In this document: one piece after another, positions 1 to 9,372 of the stretch | Layout of the letters: every line of letters starts with the position of its first letter | Numbering within the stretch: the stretch's first letter is position 1 | DNA from: Russula earlei | Lineage: Eukaryota > Basidiomycota > Agaricomycetes > Russulales > Russulaceae | Direction of reading: 5' to 3' | DNA: 49,255 bases | Assembly: GCA_025769875.1 (NCBI GenBank) | Contig: JAGFNK010000397.1 | Span: 1-49,255 of the forward strand | Made by a program: the position numbers and the translations under genes | Notes under the pieces: model-generated | The model's input: only the letters and a program-made list of their open reading frames with translations | Database searches by the model: none | What the model was told of the DNA's origin: nothing

Positions 1-493
1 AACAATCAGGACCTCAATCCCCAACATTTTGTTTTAAAGAAGGGGATCAAGTATGGTTGGAAGCTGCAAATCTATGAACCACTCACCCAAAAGCAAAACT
101 AGCCCTCAACATTATGGACCATTCAAAGTCACCTCTGCATTTCCAGTAAACATTTGCCTTGAATTACCAAAGTCTTGGAAGATACACCCAGTTTTTCATC
201 ATTCCCTAATTAAACCTTACAAGGAAACCATTGCCCATGGCCCTAACTTCTCAAATCCACTGCCTATACTGGTTGAAGGAGAAGAACAATATGAGGTAGA
301 ACAGATCTTAGACTCTCAACTTTCCCCAAACTGCAAAGGGATCCAATACCTAGTTAAGTGGAGAGGATACACTGCTGCAGAGAATACTTGGGAACTGGCA
401 TCTAACCTATCAAAAGTGCAACTACTTGTCAAATACTTCCATTGGAAATATCCAAAAGCACTTAAAACAGTTCCCACCAGGGGTAACCCCTAA
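1..493 (+). pseudogene. Ty3 integrase C-terminus with chromodomain (element A1)
   Basis: The reading frame covers the end of integrase, with the GPF-type module (YGPFKV, then LELPKSWKIHPVFHHSLIKP), followed by a chromodomain of about 50 residues. The chromodomain shows EQILD, YLVKWRGY, the NTWE motif and a C-terminal helix. Chromodomains at this position tether the integration complex to modified chromatin in chromoviruses. A TGA at 75-77 interrupts the frame just upstream, where the family-B element has Lys in the series Asn-Leu-Lys-Thr-Thr. The same TGA is present in the two other family-A copies here (2078-2080, and 40289-40291 minus). The pol stop is at 491-493. Positions 494-728 are an untranslated tail before the polypurine tract. 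Confidence 0.85.
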
Positions 494-742
494 ACAATAA
501 CTCCCACTATGACTTCCGTCAATGACTATCTCTATCCTTGTTACCAAAGAACTTTTCAAAGAATCCCTGTGATTACATGCACCCAATCAACCATGGCTAT
601 TCCTAAAACAATCCATAGAACATGAGGGAGTTCCCCACAATCCAGCAGACTTCAACTCTTCATATGCAAACTACTCCACCTTCCAAAGAAACAAGAAACC
701 CCTACTGTTGCAGGAGCAACAAGTCTATAAAGAGGGGATGAA

Positions 743-1819
743 TGTTATGAACCAAGGCCAGGTCCTGGCCATATACTGTCCTATTTCACTCAAGAGAGAC
801 CTCTCTCATGTCACATTACCAACACACTTCTGTTTTCTGGGCTACCCCTCCTGTGGTGCAATACTGCGATCACAGACATAAGTGCCATTTCTCCCCCCCC
901 CTCCCTTAGGACTGATTCCATTGCAAAACTGTACCAGAGTTCCTTGTTCACTAGTGCAGTCGCAGCTTTATCAAGCGCTGGTTCTGCCATTTGACAATTT
1001 ATCCCCTCTCCGCATATCATGTCTTCTTCAACATTGCTGCTGACATCCTTCTCATCACCACCATCACCGATGGCAGGCATGGTCTTTGGGATTGTTTCTA
1101 CAAAACAGCTGGCCTGGCTATTGCAAAGACACTATAACACGACCAGGCACATGTTTCCTAATCGGGTAATCATTGTGTGGCAGCCACATGGCCACTCAGC
1201 CACCAGAAACTGGAAAAAGTGGCATAAACTCCTACAAACTGTTGCAAAACTCATATGACATCATCTGGGCTCCAATGACATCATGGCCGACTGAGCAACT
1301 CCACAATGACCTCATTGGCTCACTAAGTGCTCCACAATGACATCATAAAGATGTCATCACTCCACAATGATCAGTAATATGCTCAGTAAGCCTGAAACCT
1401 GACCCAAGCAAGTTTATGCCTCTATAGTCCTATTGAATGGCACCAAGGAGTCTAGAATAGTTCCTGTTCTTTGTAATCAACCTTGTACACAGTATATAAG
1501 CCCCAATTTAGCATGGCAGTTGTCAGACTGTCCATTTGTGATACTCTCATCCTCCTGGGTACTCCCCCATGACCACTCAGTCTAAAGTCCTCCTCGTCTT
1601 CAAGGTACTCTTCAACAACTGCCTTGTCTAAAGCCCCTTCACTGCACTGGCCTCCAACCTTCGCCTCTGCCTTCTGCAACACGTACCAGTCCCTATCTGG
1701 TACCTTCTAGTTGTTTGGCTTGTCCTCTTGTTCAATGTCTTTTACGCCATGTACCATCTGTTCCAACCCTTGCCCACCTGCTCCTGAGTCCTTTTTGATC
1801 AGCAGTACGTGTCTTGACA
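743..1819 (+). repeat. LTR A1 (3' LTR of element A1)
   Basis: It starts TGTTATGAACCAAGG right after the polypurine tract and ends GTGTCTTGACA. It aligns along its length with LTR A copies at 19646-23874 and 44797-45625, which are 828-829 bp once insertions are removed. A1 is 1077 bp because about 255 bp of unrelated sequence sits at 862-1116. The promoter block is present: a TATA-like tract near 1495 and the AGACTGTCCA self-priming motif near 1524. Confidence 0.9.
862..1116. other. unrelated 255-bp segment inside LTR A1
   Basis: All other LTR A copies run directly from the GTGGTRCAA block into GCTATTGCAAAG. Here about 255 bp replace 6 bp between them. No TSD or terminal inverted repeats were seen. 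On the minus strand it is an open frame of about 73 codons from an ATG at 1080, rich in Asp/Glu/Gly, and not recognised. A captured transcript or host-gene fragment is possible but unproven. Confidence 0.55.
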
Positions 1820-2752
1820 AATGCCAGACAACATAGTGCTATGAATAAACCCACTTTCAAGGTCTGGTATGGCTTCAATCCGACATTTGCCCCACCCCTT
1901 GCCTTTACATTGAAATTCTCCTTGATCCAAGAACAATTAACAAAACTAGACCAACTCAGAGAAGAAGTAGCTGCCTCTCTAAGCCAACCAACCAAAATCA
2001 TAAAACAGTTAGGACCTCAGACCCCAACATTTCATTTCAAAGAAAGAGATCAAGTATGTTTAGAAGCTACAAATTTATGAACCACTCATCCAAAAGCAAA
2101 ACTAGCCCCTCGACACTACAGACCATTTAAAGTCATGGCTGCATATCCAGTAAATGTTCACCTTGAGTTACCCAAATCTTGGAGGATACACCCAGTTTTT
2201 CACCATTCTCTGATCAAGCCAAAGAAACTATTGCCCACAGCCCTAACTTCTTGAAACCACTGCCTATACTAGTAGAAGGAGAAAAACAATATGAAGTAGA
2301 ACAAATCTTAGACTCCCGGCTCTCCCCAAACCACCTAGTTAAATGGAAAGGATACACCACCACAGGGAATACTTGGGAACGAGCATCTAACCTATTGAAA
2401 GCACAACTATTGGTCAAAGACTTTCACCAGAAATATCTGAAAGCACTTAAAACAGTTCCCACCAGGGGTAACCCTGAAATCTTAACACCCACCATGACTT
2501 CTGTCAACAATTATCTCTATCCCTGCTATCAAAGAACTGTTCCAAGAACTCCTGCAATCACCTGCACCCAATTGACCACAGCCATCCCTAGGACAAACAC
2601 ATCCCTGGAAATAGCACAAAGGAACTCCACTCAAACAATCAGACTTTGACTTTTCATATGTAAATCATTCCATCAACTCTACTCTTTTATTCAAAGAAAC
2701 AAAGGACCCCTACCCATTGCAGGAGCAACAAATCCATAAAGAGGGGATGAAT
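1820..2752 (+). pseudogene. Ty3 integrase C-terminus and chromodomain (element A2)
   Basis: The sequence resumes inside integrase downstream of the catalytic Glu (NARQHSAMNKP, then VWYGFNPTFAPPLAF) and runs through the GPF module to a chromodomain (YEVEQILDSRL, HLVKWKGY, NTWE). The frame is broken by a TGA at 2078-2080 and shifted before 2179. The chromodomain has lost about five residues relative to A1 (the Cys-Lys-Gly-Ile-Gln stretch). The coding part ends at about 2649. A degenerate 3' tail and polypurine tract (about 2738-2752) then lead into LTR A2. It is more diverged than A1 and so probably older. Confidence 0.85.
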
Positions 2753-3088
2753 GTTGTGAATCTAGGCCAAGACCTGGCCATGCATCATTCTATTTCACTC
2801 AAAGTAGCAATTTCCACTTCACATCACCTATCTACTTCTACTTCCAGTGACTGTTCCCTTCTACTAGCATAGAACACAAGCCAATCATCCTCCAAGTCTC
2901 TGTAGCTTGCTCAGACACCCTCCTCCCTATTTGGGTAACCCACCATGTGCTAGCCACATGGCCACTCAGCCACTAAGTACCAAAATATGGGAAGGACTCC
3001 TAGACCTCCTAGAATGACCTATAATGTCATAGGGCTCCACTGACATCATGGCTGACTGAGCAGCTCCACTATGACCTCATACACTCAC

Positions 3089-3975
3089 TGTCAAGACTCA
3101 CTGTTGAACAATCCAGTTCAAGAGCAAGGGAGAAGTTCAAAGACAAGTCGATAGATGTCCAAGACAGTGTGAGCAAGGAGTAAGGTCCAAAGCAGTACCA
3201 AGTACCAAAGAGGTATGGTTACTGGTAGTATTGAGAAGTTACGCAGGGAAGAGGCCAGAATGATCACAAGGGGACGGTCCTTAAAGGAGTATCCCAGGAG
3301 TAGAGAGTGATGTAAACAAATGGACAGTCTGAAGACTGTCTGCTACTTTATTGAGTGCTTATATACTACAAGAGAACTGCTAAGAAGGGAACAAGTCATA
3401 ACCTTGTTATCAAGCACAATTGATGGATGAGTAAGAAGAGCCATTACTGTCCATGTGTTCACTGCTTTAGTACATGTGCAAAGCACCTGATTCCTTTACT
3501 GTTAGTTAGTTTAGGGCTGGTCATTCAAGGACTTGTAGTTTGGTTCAGGGAATAGAGTTGCTTATAAGGCCCCTTATATAGTCCTATTAGGGTCATTAGA
3601 GTCGACCCTAATACTTATAGTAAGGTCCTTAGTATTGCTTTATAGTTCATTCTATGGTTATTAGAGTTAATCGAATAATGCGTTGTAGGGCTGTTAGTGT
3701 CTTGTTTGTGCCTCTTGTAGAGCACTTAGAGTCGTCATAAAGGGTCCTTAGAGAGGCTATAATACTGTCCTTTATTGCTAAAAGGGTTGCCACTAAGTGG
3801 GGCTTGCTGTATGTTGATTGTGCCAAGAATCGCTTGTGCAACAATGTGTGCATGATATTGTGGACACCTCTACTCACCCCTTTTGTTCATGTGAACAGGG
3901 TGACACCATAGAGGCTGGGTTTCCTCTAATAAGGAAGGGTCCTCAAGGGCCCTCTCCAGGAAATGGTTCATGACA
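3089..3975 (-). repeat. solo LTR B, reverse orientation
   Basis: It reads TGTCAAGACTCACTG to GGTTCATGACA on the plus strand, the reverse complement of the family-B LTR at 4152-5112. An exact 5-bp TSD, CTCAC, flanks it (3084-3088 and 3976-3980). Its neighbours join to the intact LTR A order. No internal region is present, so it is a solo LTR left by LTR-LTR recombination. Confidence 0.93.
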
Positions 3976-4151
3976 CTCACCAAGCACTCCACAAATGATA
4001 TCATTATGATGTCGTTGCTCCACAAAGTCCCCAATTGTCCTGGGTCATCTACAGGTCTGACACAACAGGTTTATGCCCCTTGAATCTGATTGGAGTGGTC
4101 CAAAGAGTCTGAGATAATTTCTATAGTGTTACTGAGTGGTTTGGGGTCTGG

Positions 4152-5112
4152 TGTCATGAACCATTCTCCGGAGAGGGTCCTTGAAGGACCCTTCCTTAGG
4201 AGAGGAAACCCAGCCTCTATGGTGTCACCCTGTTCACATGAGCAAAAGGGGTGAGTAGAGGTGTCCACAATATTGTGCACGCATTGTCATGCAAGCAATT
4301 CTCAGCACAATTGACATACAGCAAGCCCCACTTAATGGCAACCCTTTTAGCAATGAAGGACAGTATTAGGGCCTTCCTAAGGACTCTTTAGGACGACTTT
4401 AGGTGCCCTACAATAAGCATGGACACAGTATCAAAGACCCTACAACATGTTATTAGACTAACTCTAATAACTATAGAACGAACTATAAAGCAATACTAAG
4501 GACCTTAATAGAAGTACTAGGGTCGACTCTAAGGACCCTAATAGAACTATATAAGGGGCCTTATAAGACAACACTATTCCCAAAAATCAACTACAAGTCC
4601 TCAAATGACTGGCCCTAAACTAACTAACAGAAAATGAATCAGGTGCTTGCACGTGCACTAAAGTAGTGAACATGTGAACAGTGAAGGCTCTTACTCATCA
4701 AGAGAAGCCTTCTTACTCAGCAGGGTGCTGAGCATGACTGAGCATGCTCAGTACATGCACTCCGACTTCTTACTCATCACACTATTGTGCTTGATAACAA
4801 GGTTATGACTTGTTCCCTATTTAGCAGTTCTCTTGTAGTATATAAGCGCTCAATAAAGTAGCGGACAGTCAGACTGTCCATTTGTTTATGGCACTCTCCA
4901 TTCCTGGGATACTCCTTTAAGGACTGTCCCCTTGTGACTACCCTGGCCTCCTCTCTGTGTGCTTGCTCAACTTTACCAGTAACAGTACCCCTTTGGTATT
5001 TGTTACTGCTCTGGACTCTACTCCTAGCCCACGCCATCCTAGACGTCTATCGACTCATCTCTGAACTAACCCCTCGCTCTTGAACTGGATTGTTCAACAG
5101 TGAGTCTTGACA
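4152..5112 (+). repeat. 5' LTR of element B
   Basis: It starts TGTCATGAACCATTCTCC and ends GTGAGTCTTGACA (961 bp). It matches the 3' LTR closely. A perfect 16-bp palindrome ACTGAGCATGCTCAGT lies near 4738-4753; the MULE in the 3' LTR inserted at the equivalent place. Confidence 0.93.
4839..4880 (+). promoter_or_regulatory. LTR B core promoter and self-primer
   Basis: A TATA box (TATATAA, 4839-4845) is followed 32 nt later by AGACTGTCCA (4871-4880). That distance suits a transcription start. The 10-mer is the exact reverse complement of the primer-binding site at 5115-5124. LTR A3 has the same arrangement with the same 32-nt spacing (45298-45304 and 45330-45339). Confidence 0.75.
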
Positions 5113-6006
5113 TCTGGACAGTCTCTATCAACCCATGCTGACCAGTCGACTCATCAAGTGTCCGACAATATCTCAACCACTGGTTCTCTGGAGCCTCACA
5201 CTCCCGACATCCAACTACTTTCCCTTCCCCAATCTCTCCCACTTGTTCCGGCCCTGTCTCCACCACCCGGACTTCCCCCCATTGCAGCTCTTCCCCTTCT
5301 GGGGACTTACATAGAGGACAACCCTCTCAATGATCAAGAAAACATTCCCCCGGTCCCACAAGGTTTCTTTAATCCTCCAGACTGCGTGGAGTATGCCTTC
5401 CACCCCCACCAGTTTCAAGTTTATCGCATCCGACAGAACAAAGTAGAACACTGGCACCCTTTGGAGGAGGCAGGACGACGTGATGCCCTTTCCACCATCC
5501 CTACTATAGGTCACTTGCTCCAGCGACCATCCACCGACATCTTTGTTTCCCCATTCCGGGCCAAAACCACCCACACTTTTGTGGTACTGCCTACCAACCG
5601 CGACCTCATCAAGCAATTTGATTTGGCAAGCTTTGAGGTGTGTAGTTCTGTAGGGATACACCATCCGGACATAGACTTCCCCTTTGGTTGCCTCCACTAC
5701 CTGTTTAATTCATCTATATATCGTCATCTGGAGACACTGCCCCCCATTTATCGATTTGCGTACCAAGGGTCTTTCATCCTCACTTCCATTCACAACTTCC
5801 TTGATGGCAGAGTTTATTACTCATACGCTTACCTAAAGATAGCCGAGGGAGGATATATATCATTCAAGAACAGCTTCTCAAGCTCCTTAGACAACCTCCG
5901 TCTTTACCCTGCCTTGTCTCACTTTTGCTTCCTCCCCCATCTCCCTCTGAACCCTCTGCTTACTTTGGATCCTCTTCACCCAAGTATTCTCAACATAGCT
6001 ACCTAG
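5113..6006 (+). CDS. pre-gag ORF1 of element B (unknown function)
   Basis: This is an open frame of about 298 codons ending at TAG 6004-6006. It is bounded upstream by TGA 5101-5103 and has no early ATG, so the start is unclear; a non-ATG start, an exon in the LTR or a lost ATG are possible. Residues about 20-95 are Pro/Ser/Leu-rich and likely disordered. About 100-275 form a conserved core: a GFF.PP.C...FHPHQ motif, DALSTIPT, PFRAKTTHTFVV, CSSVGIHHPDIDFPFG, LPPIYRFAYQGSF and HNFLDGR.YY.YAYL. Family A encodes the same core (45970-46491) at clearly lower DNA identity, so it has evolved as protein. I do not recognise the family. No signal peptide, zinc knuckle or polymerase motif is visible. 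Confidence 0.7.
   Translation, partial: SGQSLSTHADQSTHQVSDNISTTGSLEPHTPDIQLLSLPQSLPLVPALSPPPGLPPIAALPLLGTYIEDNPLNDQENIPPVPQGFFNPPDCVEYAFHPHQFQVYRIRQNKVEHWHPLEEAGRRDALSTIPTIGHLLQRPSTDIFVSPFRAKTTHTFVVLPTNRDLIKQFDLASFEVCSSVGIHHPDIDFPFGCLHYLFNSSIYRHLETLPPIYRFAYQGSFILTSIHNFLDGRVYYSYAYLKIAEGGYISFKNSFSSSLDNLRLYPALSHFCFLPHLPLNPLLTLDPLHPSILNIAT
5115..5124 (+). other. self-priming primer-binding site, element B
   Basis: TGGACAGTCT begins 2 nt after the 5' LTR. It is perfectly complementary to AGACTGTCCA at the presumed RNA 5' end. Family A has the same site at the same 2-nt offset (45628-45637). Known of the Tf1/sushi lineage: the RNA 5' end folds back to prime minus-strand synthesis without a tRNA. 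A tRNA match was not searched for. Confidence 0.7.
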
Positions 6007-6012
6007 TGCATA

Positions 6013-6039
6013 GTTCTTGAAAGTAAGAACTACCCTTGT
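6013..6039 (+). promoter_or_regulatory. conserved hairpin between ORF1 and ORF2 (element B)
   Basis: GTTCTT and AAGAAC pair around a short loop, followed by a TACCCTTGTAA box. Family A has the same block (46590-46619), with a 7-bp stem and CACCCTTGTAA, while flanking non-coding sequence differs. A role as RNA signal, reinitiation element or splice/processing site is inference. Confidence 0.5.
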
Positions 6040-6311
6040 AACACTAGACCAAGAAACCAAAGCTTCTTCTGCAGTGCCTCCGAGATTCACAGTTTCCCCC
6101 AACCTGAGTGTCGACTCTGAATACGACTCAGAAGACAATGCAATCCTCCATCAGCAGGAGCTCATCAATAACCACCTTCCCATCCTTCAGGACATCTACT
6201 TTCCCCCAATTTCCATTGTCAACATCTATGACCGGCAGCAAATTGAGATCTGGTCCCACAACACCTATGTCCTCCGGGACTTGGTAGGCCTCCTTCCATT
6301 CAGACAAGTCC

Positions 6312-7194
6312 TGTCACAGTAACTAGCCATGTCAGTTCACAAGCAGACAACAAGTTGGTAATAGAGAGGTGTTCAAGAAATGGGCTGGTTCCCGTGTATA
6401 ATGAGTAAGGATCCCTGCAGCGGTCAAAGTGTTTTATGCTAAACAGGTTATGGCCGATAGACCCTTCCTAGTATGACTCGGTCCGTTGAGAAGCTAGGGT
6501 AAGTTTGTAATGGGATAGACTAGGGCTGGTTCCACTAGCTATATGCGTTCAAGTCCGTTGGGGACCTTGAACAATGCAGAGAGAGTAGAGGAAGGTAGGT
6601 CTTAAAGGAGGAGAGCTCTTCTCAGGGGAGTGAAGGGAGACTCTTTAGGGAAGGAAGGGAAAGGCGAAGAGTAGATGGTGGATGGTGTGTTGAGAGTTGA
6701 TGAAATGGAGAGGTGGTTGTGGTTTAAGTTTGTGAGAGTGAAGTGGTTTGCAGGAGAATATGTTGGACAAGAGTAGGTTGGATTCTACAAGAGACCAAGC
6801 TTAGGGCTTTGGTCACAAAGTACTGAGCTTATATATACAGGAGAAGCGCAGCAATAGCTGCGCTTTGACTGTGCTACTAGTATAGTAGGAGTCATAATAA
6901 GTAGGAGTCATAGGAATGAGGCCACGAATGAGTCAGAACCAAGTAACTGTGCTGCACAGTAGGTGCACAGCATTGCACAGTCAAAACTAAGAAATGAATA
7001 TAAATGGGAAGAGAACCAAACAAAGGGAAAGTAACAGCAATCCAGTGTTACCTGGACATGTATGGATCACATGATAACACAGAAGGGATCACGAGATGTA
7101 AGAGATCACAAGACCAGTAAGTAAAGGGACGTACGCAAGCAAGCAGTCCATAGCAAGAGGTAAGAAGTAAACGTAAAAGGAAAATGGTGTAACA
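6312..7194 (-). repeat. solo LTR C inside ORF2
   Basis: It reads TGTCACAGTAACTAGCC to AATGGTGTAACA on plus, with exact TSD AGTCC (6307-6311 and 7195-7199). It is the reverse complement of LTR C2 (41086-41973). The TATA-like TATATATAAGC reads on the minus strand, which sets the orientation. Length 883 bp. Confidence 0.93.
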
Positions 7195-8213
7195 AGTCCT
7201 CAACCAAGTACAATACGACTTGTTCATCAACACTCTTAACCACCTTGTTGAACACGCTTGCTGCCAACTCTTGTTTTGGTACCTCTCCAACTCTAGGAAC
7301 TTCGACAGAGAGCCAACTGGCATTCTCACCCTCACTGACAGTGACGAAAAGCTGTGGACTGAAGTTATCTTGCCTCAGCACTACGCTCTCATCCAAGAAC
7401 TATTGGAGGGTCAAGCCTCATATTATCTATCCCTCTTCACCCTCACGCACGAGCACATCTCAGTGCAGTGTAATTACCTTCACCTTAACAGATCCACACA
7501 AGGAGGACCCGCAACCCTCCAGTTGGCCTACGTAGAAGGCAGAAGATACATTTACAACTGGATTGAAGCTACCTGGACCCACAGCATTATCGACGCCTCC
7601 CAGAACCTTGTGGACCCTGCAAGGCTTTATTCTCTGCTGCCAGCAGTTTACACTGGCCCCCCTGTCCCAGAAGAACTCTCCACCATCAGCCGACCTCTCA
7701 CCCCTGTAGTGAGATGAACCCCAACAAGCAGCATCTGCACTCACTGGTCTCCTACACCAACTCACCCCTGCGTCTGCGTCTGCCTCAGAGAGGTGTGCAA
7801 CTGTGGCTTCCAACCCAACACACCCCCCACACCACCAGAAATAACCCTGTGGACCCTGGGAGATAGACACCTCCCACACCAACCACTCTGGCACCCTCTC
7901 ACAGATGAAGAGGCTGCCACTCTGCTTCTGCAGTTTCAAGAGTAGAGTGCCCTTTACCACTGACTCCCCCTGTTATCCCGGTCCCACTTCTGTATACCAA
8001 TCAACAATTAACCCCCTTCACTACTCCCCTAGTAGAGCATTCAAGTAGTAGCCAATCACCTCCAGGTTCTATAGTTGGCTTACAGTGCTACTTCCCTGAG
8101 TTAGCATACTTAGGATCAGTGTTACCCCATAGAAAACATAGGGAATTATTAGATTTCAAAAATCATTGCAAGGAACTGTGGCACATGCGGACACAAGCCT
8201 TGGGGCGCATAGA

Positions 8214-8757
8214 TGTTAGGATTCTCATGTCTCTTGTGCTCATCTGTTTACCTATGCTCTGGTGACTGAATTCTGTTTACTCATATGCGCTTATCCATCT
8301 GGCTTAGTGATCGCTTACTGACCTGCTTACTGATTGATTGGTAAGAACTTACTCAGTACTTACTGATTGATGACAGATACTAGGAGAGAATGACTCACGC
8401 GTGAGTCATCTTTGATATTCTCGAATTGCGCTCTACATATTTGGATACTACTGGTTCTCAGCTATGTGCACCCCGAGTTTCGTACAAATCGGATCAGTAG
8501 TTGTAGAGATATCATATAAATAGTCTGTGGTACCAAGAAGTCAAGCCTTATGCTCGAGTTACTTTCTCGACAAAACATTCACCTTGTCTAAAAATCTAAA
8601 GACCAATTATACTACTAGCTCTATCTGAAAGAGGCCCTTCTCATCTCTTACACCAAATCTTCCTGAGATAATATCAAAGGATTCAAAGTCTAGTGCTTGA
8701 ACTATATCAAGCAACTCTTTCACCTAGAGTTGGTAATAAGATCATCAGATCTTAACA
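8214..8757 (+). repeat. solo LTR F inside ORF2
   Basis: It reads TGTTAGGATTCTCATG to CAGATCTTAACA, 544 bp, with exact TSD ATAGA (8209-8213 and 8758-8762). Excision restores the ORF2 frame. No second copy is present in the window. Orientation is inferred as plus only from TG..CA termini and a TATA-like CATATAAATAG near 8513. Confidence 0.88.
8390..8409. promoter_or_regulatory. 20-bp palindrome with paired bZIP-type sites in LTR F
   Basis: ATGACTCACGCGTGAGTCAT is a perfect palindrome holding TGACTCA and TGAGTCA back to back, the consensus for Gcn4/CPC1-type bZIP factors. It lies about 120 bp upstream of the TATA-like tract, so it may act as an upstream activating site. Confidence 0.4.
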
Positions 8758-8998
8758 ATAGACCACCCCATAGAAGAAATCAGTCAATTTGCCCCGCACC
8801 CCTTAGATTTTGAAGGCTTCCTCTGGAAAGGCCGCATAGCTATAACATATTCTGGCATCACAGAAGAATACTTCCGCATCACCCAAAACCTCCAAACCCA
8901 ACGAAGGGGCATCCCTGTACTACTACCAGCTTATGCCGTCACCTATCTGTGGGATGCAACTCATTGGACCACCATTCCCCTTTAGAATCCCAATAGCC

Positions 8999-9361
8999 AC
9001 TTATGCAGAAGTGGTAAAAGGTGAAGGCCTTTACAAACCACATGACCACAGAAGGTGCATCTTTCACCTCACAAAACAGGATCAACATCTCTTTGCACTA
9101 TCATTCTATTGAAAGGATCCCTATTGCTACTGGCACAGGGATTGGCATTATACCTGCATCTGGTGCAAGTCTTGGGACTAACAGCCCGCCATTCGACCAG
9201 CAACGTACGCAGAGGTTGTAAAGGGGGAGAACCTTTACAAACCTATACGCTCCATTGGACGCATCTACTACCGCACCCCAGAAGAACACCGTCACTCCCT
9301 AGAACACCCTTATTTCTGCAAGAACCCTTATTGCCCATGGCATAAGGACTGGTGTAGATAA
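8999..9361 (+). pseudogene. pre-gag ORF3 of element B: tandem Cys/His repeat
   Basis: Two in-frame units 204 bp apart (8999 and 9203) both begin TYAEVVKGE.LYKP. Unit 2 ends with FCKNPYCPWHKDWC; unit 1 has the matching DPYCYWHRDWHY. The spacing C-x4-C-x2-H-x3-C suggests a small metal-binding or RNA-binding fold, which is inference. Unit 1 is broken by a TGA and a TAA; unit 2 is open to TAA 9359-9361. The start is not defined. The frame differs by one base from the end of ORF2, whose TAG lies just upstream. Confidence 0.5.
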
Positions 9362-9372
9362 AAAAGGGGTAC

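Larger units (their letters stand above)
1..1819 (+). mobile_element. Ty3/gypsy element A1, 3' end (family A)
   Basis: This is the 3' end of a chromodomain-type Ty3/gypsy element: the tail of pol, a purine-rich tract ending at 742 (AAAGAGGGGATGAA) and a complete 3' LTR (743-1819). The rest lies left of the window. The base after the LTR falls directly inside the integrase of a second family-A element (1820 onward, in the His-Asn-Ala-Arg-Gln region). A1 therefore inserted into A2. The expected 5-bp duplication is AATGC (1820-1824), but its partner is outside the window. Confidence 0.85.
6017..8985 (+). pseudogene. pre-gag ORF2 of element B, split by two solo LTRs
   Basis: Coding pieces are 6017-6311, 7195-8208 and 8758-8985. 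Removing LTR C plus one TSD copy (888 bp, divisible by 3) joins PFRQVL to NQVQYDLF in frame. Removing LTR F joins TQALGR to IDHPIEEISQFAP in frame. The domains in order are: an acidic N-terminus; an LPFRQ.L...H..E..CQLLFWYL region; a CNYLHLNR...LQLAYV core; YTGPP.P and SRPLTP; a Cys-rich segment (CVCVCLREVCNC); a TPLVE..LQCYFPEL.YL..REL.DFK segment; and FLWKGR..TY.GITEEYF.I...LPAY..TYLWD..HWTT. The stop TAG (8983-8985) falls at the same place as TAG 38584-38586 in a family-A copy. Lesions are TGA 7715-7717, TAG near 7945 and one frameshift near 7945-7965. Function unknown. Confidence 0.7.

Noticed and set aside
811..1080. Complete gene on the minus strand in LTR A1
   Set aside because: Only the part inside 862-1080 is foreign; the rest reads through LTR sequence, and there is no supported start, intron or stop.
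4152..5112. Solo LTR B with TSD TCTGG on both sides (4147-4151 and 5113-5117)
   Set aside because: The right-hand TCTGG is the start of the internal region and primer-binding site, seen also after LTR A3. The true right TSD is at 18572-18576, with LTR D continuing beyond it.
5215..5697. 160-codon minus-strand ORF opposite ORF1
   Set aside because: Not conserved in the family-A counterpart, whereas the plus frame is.
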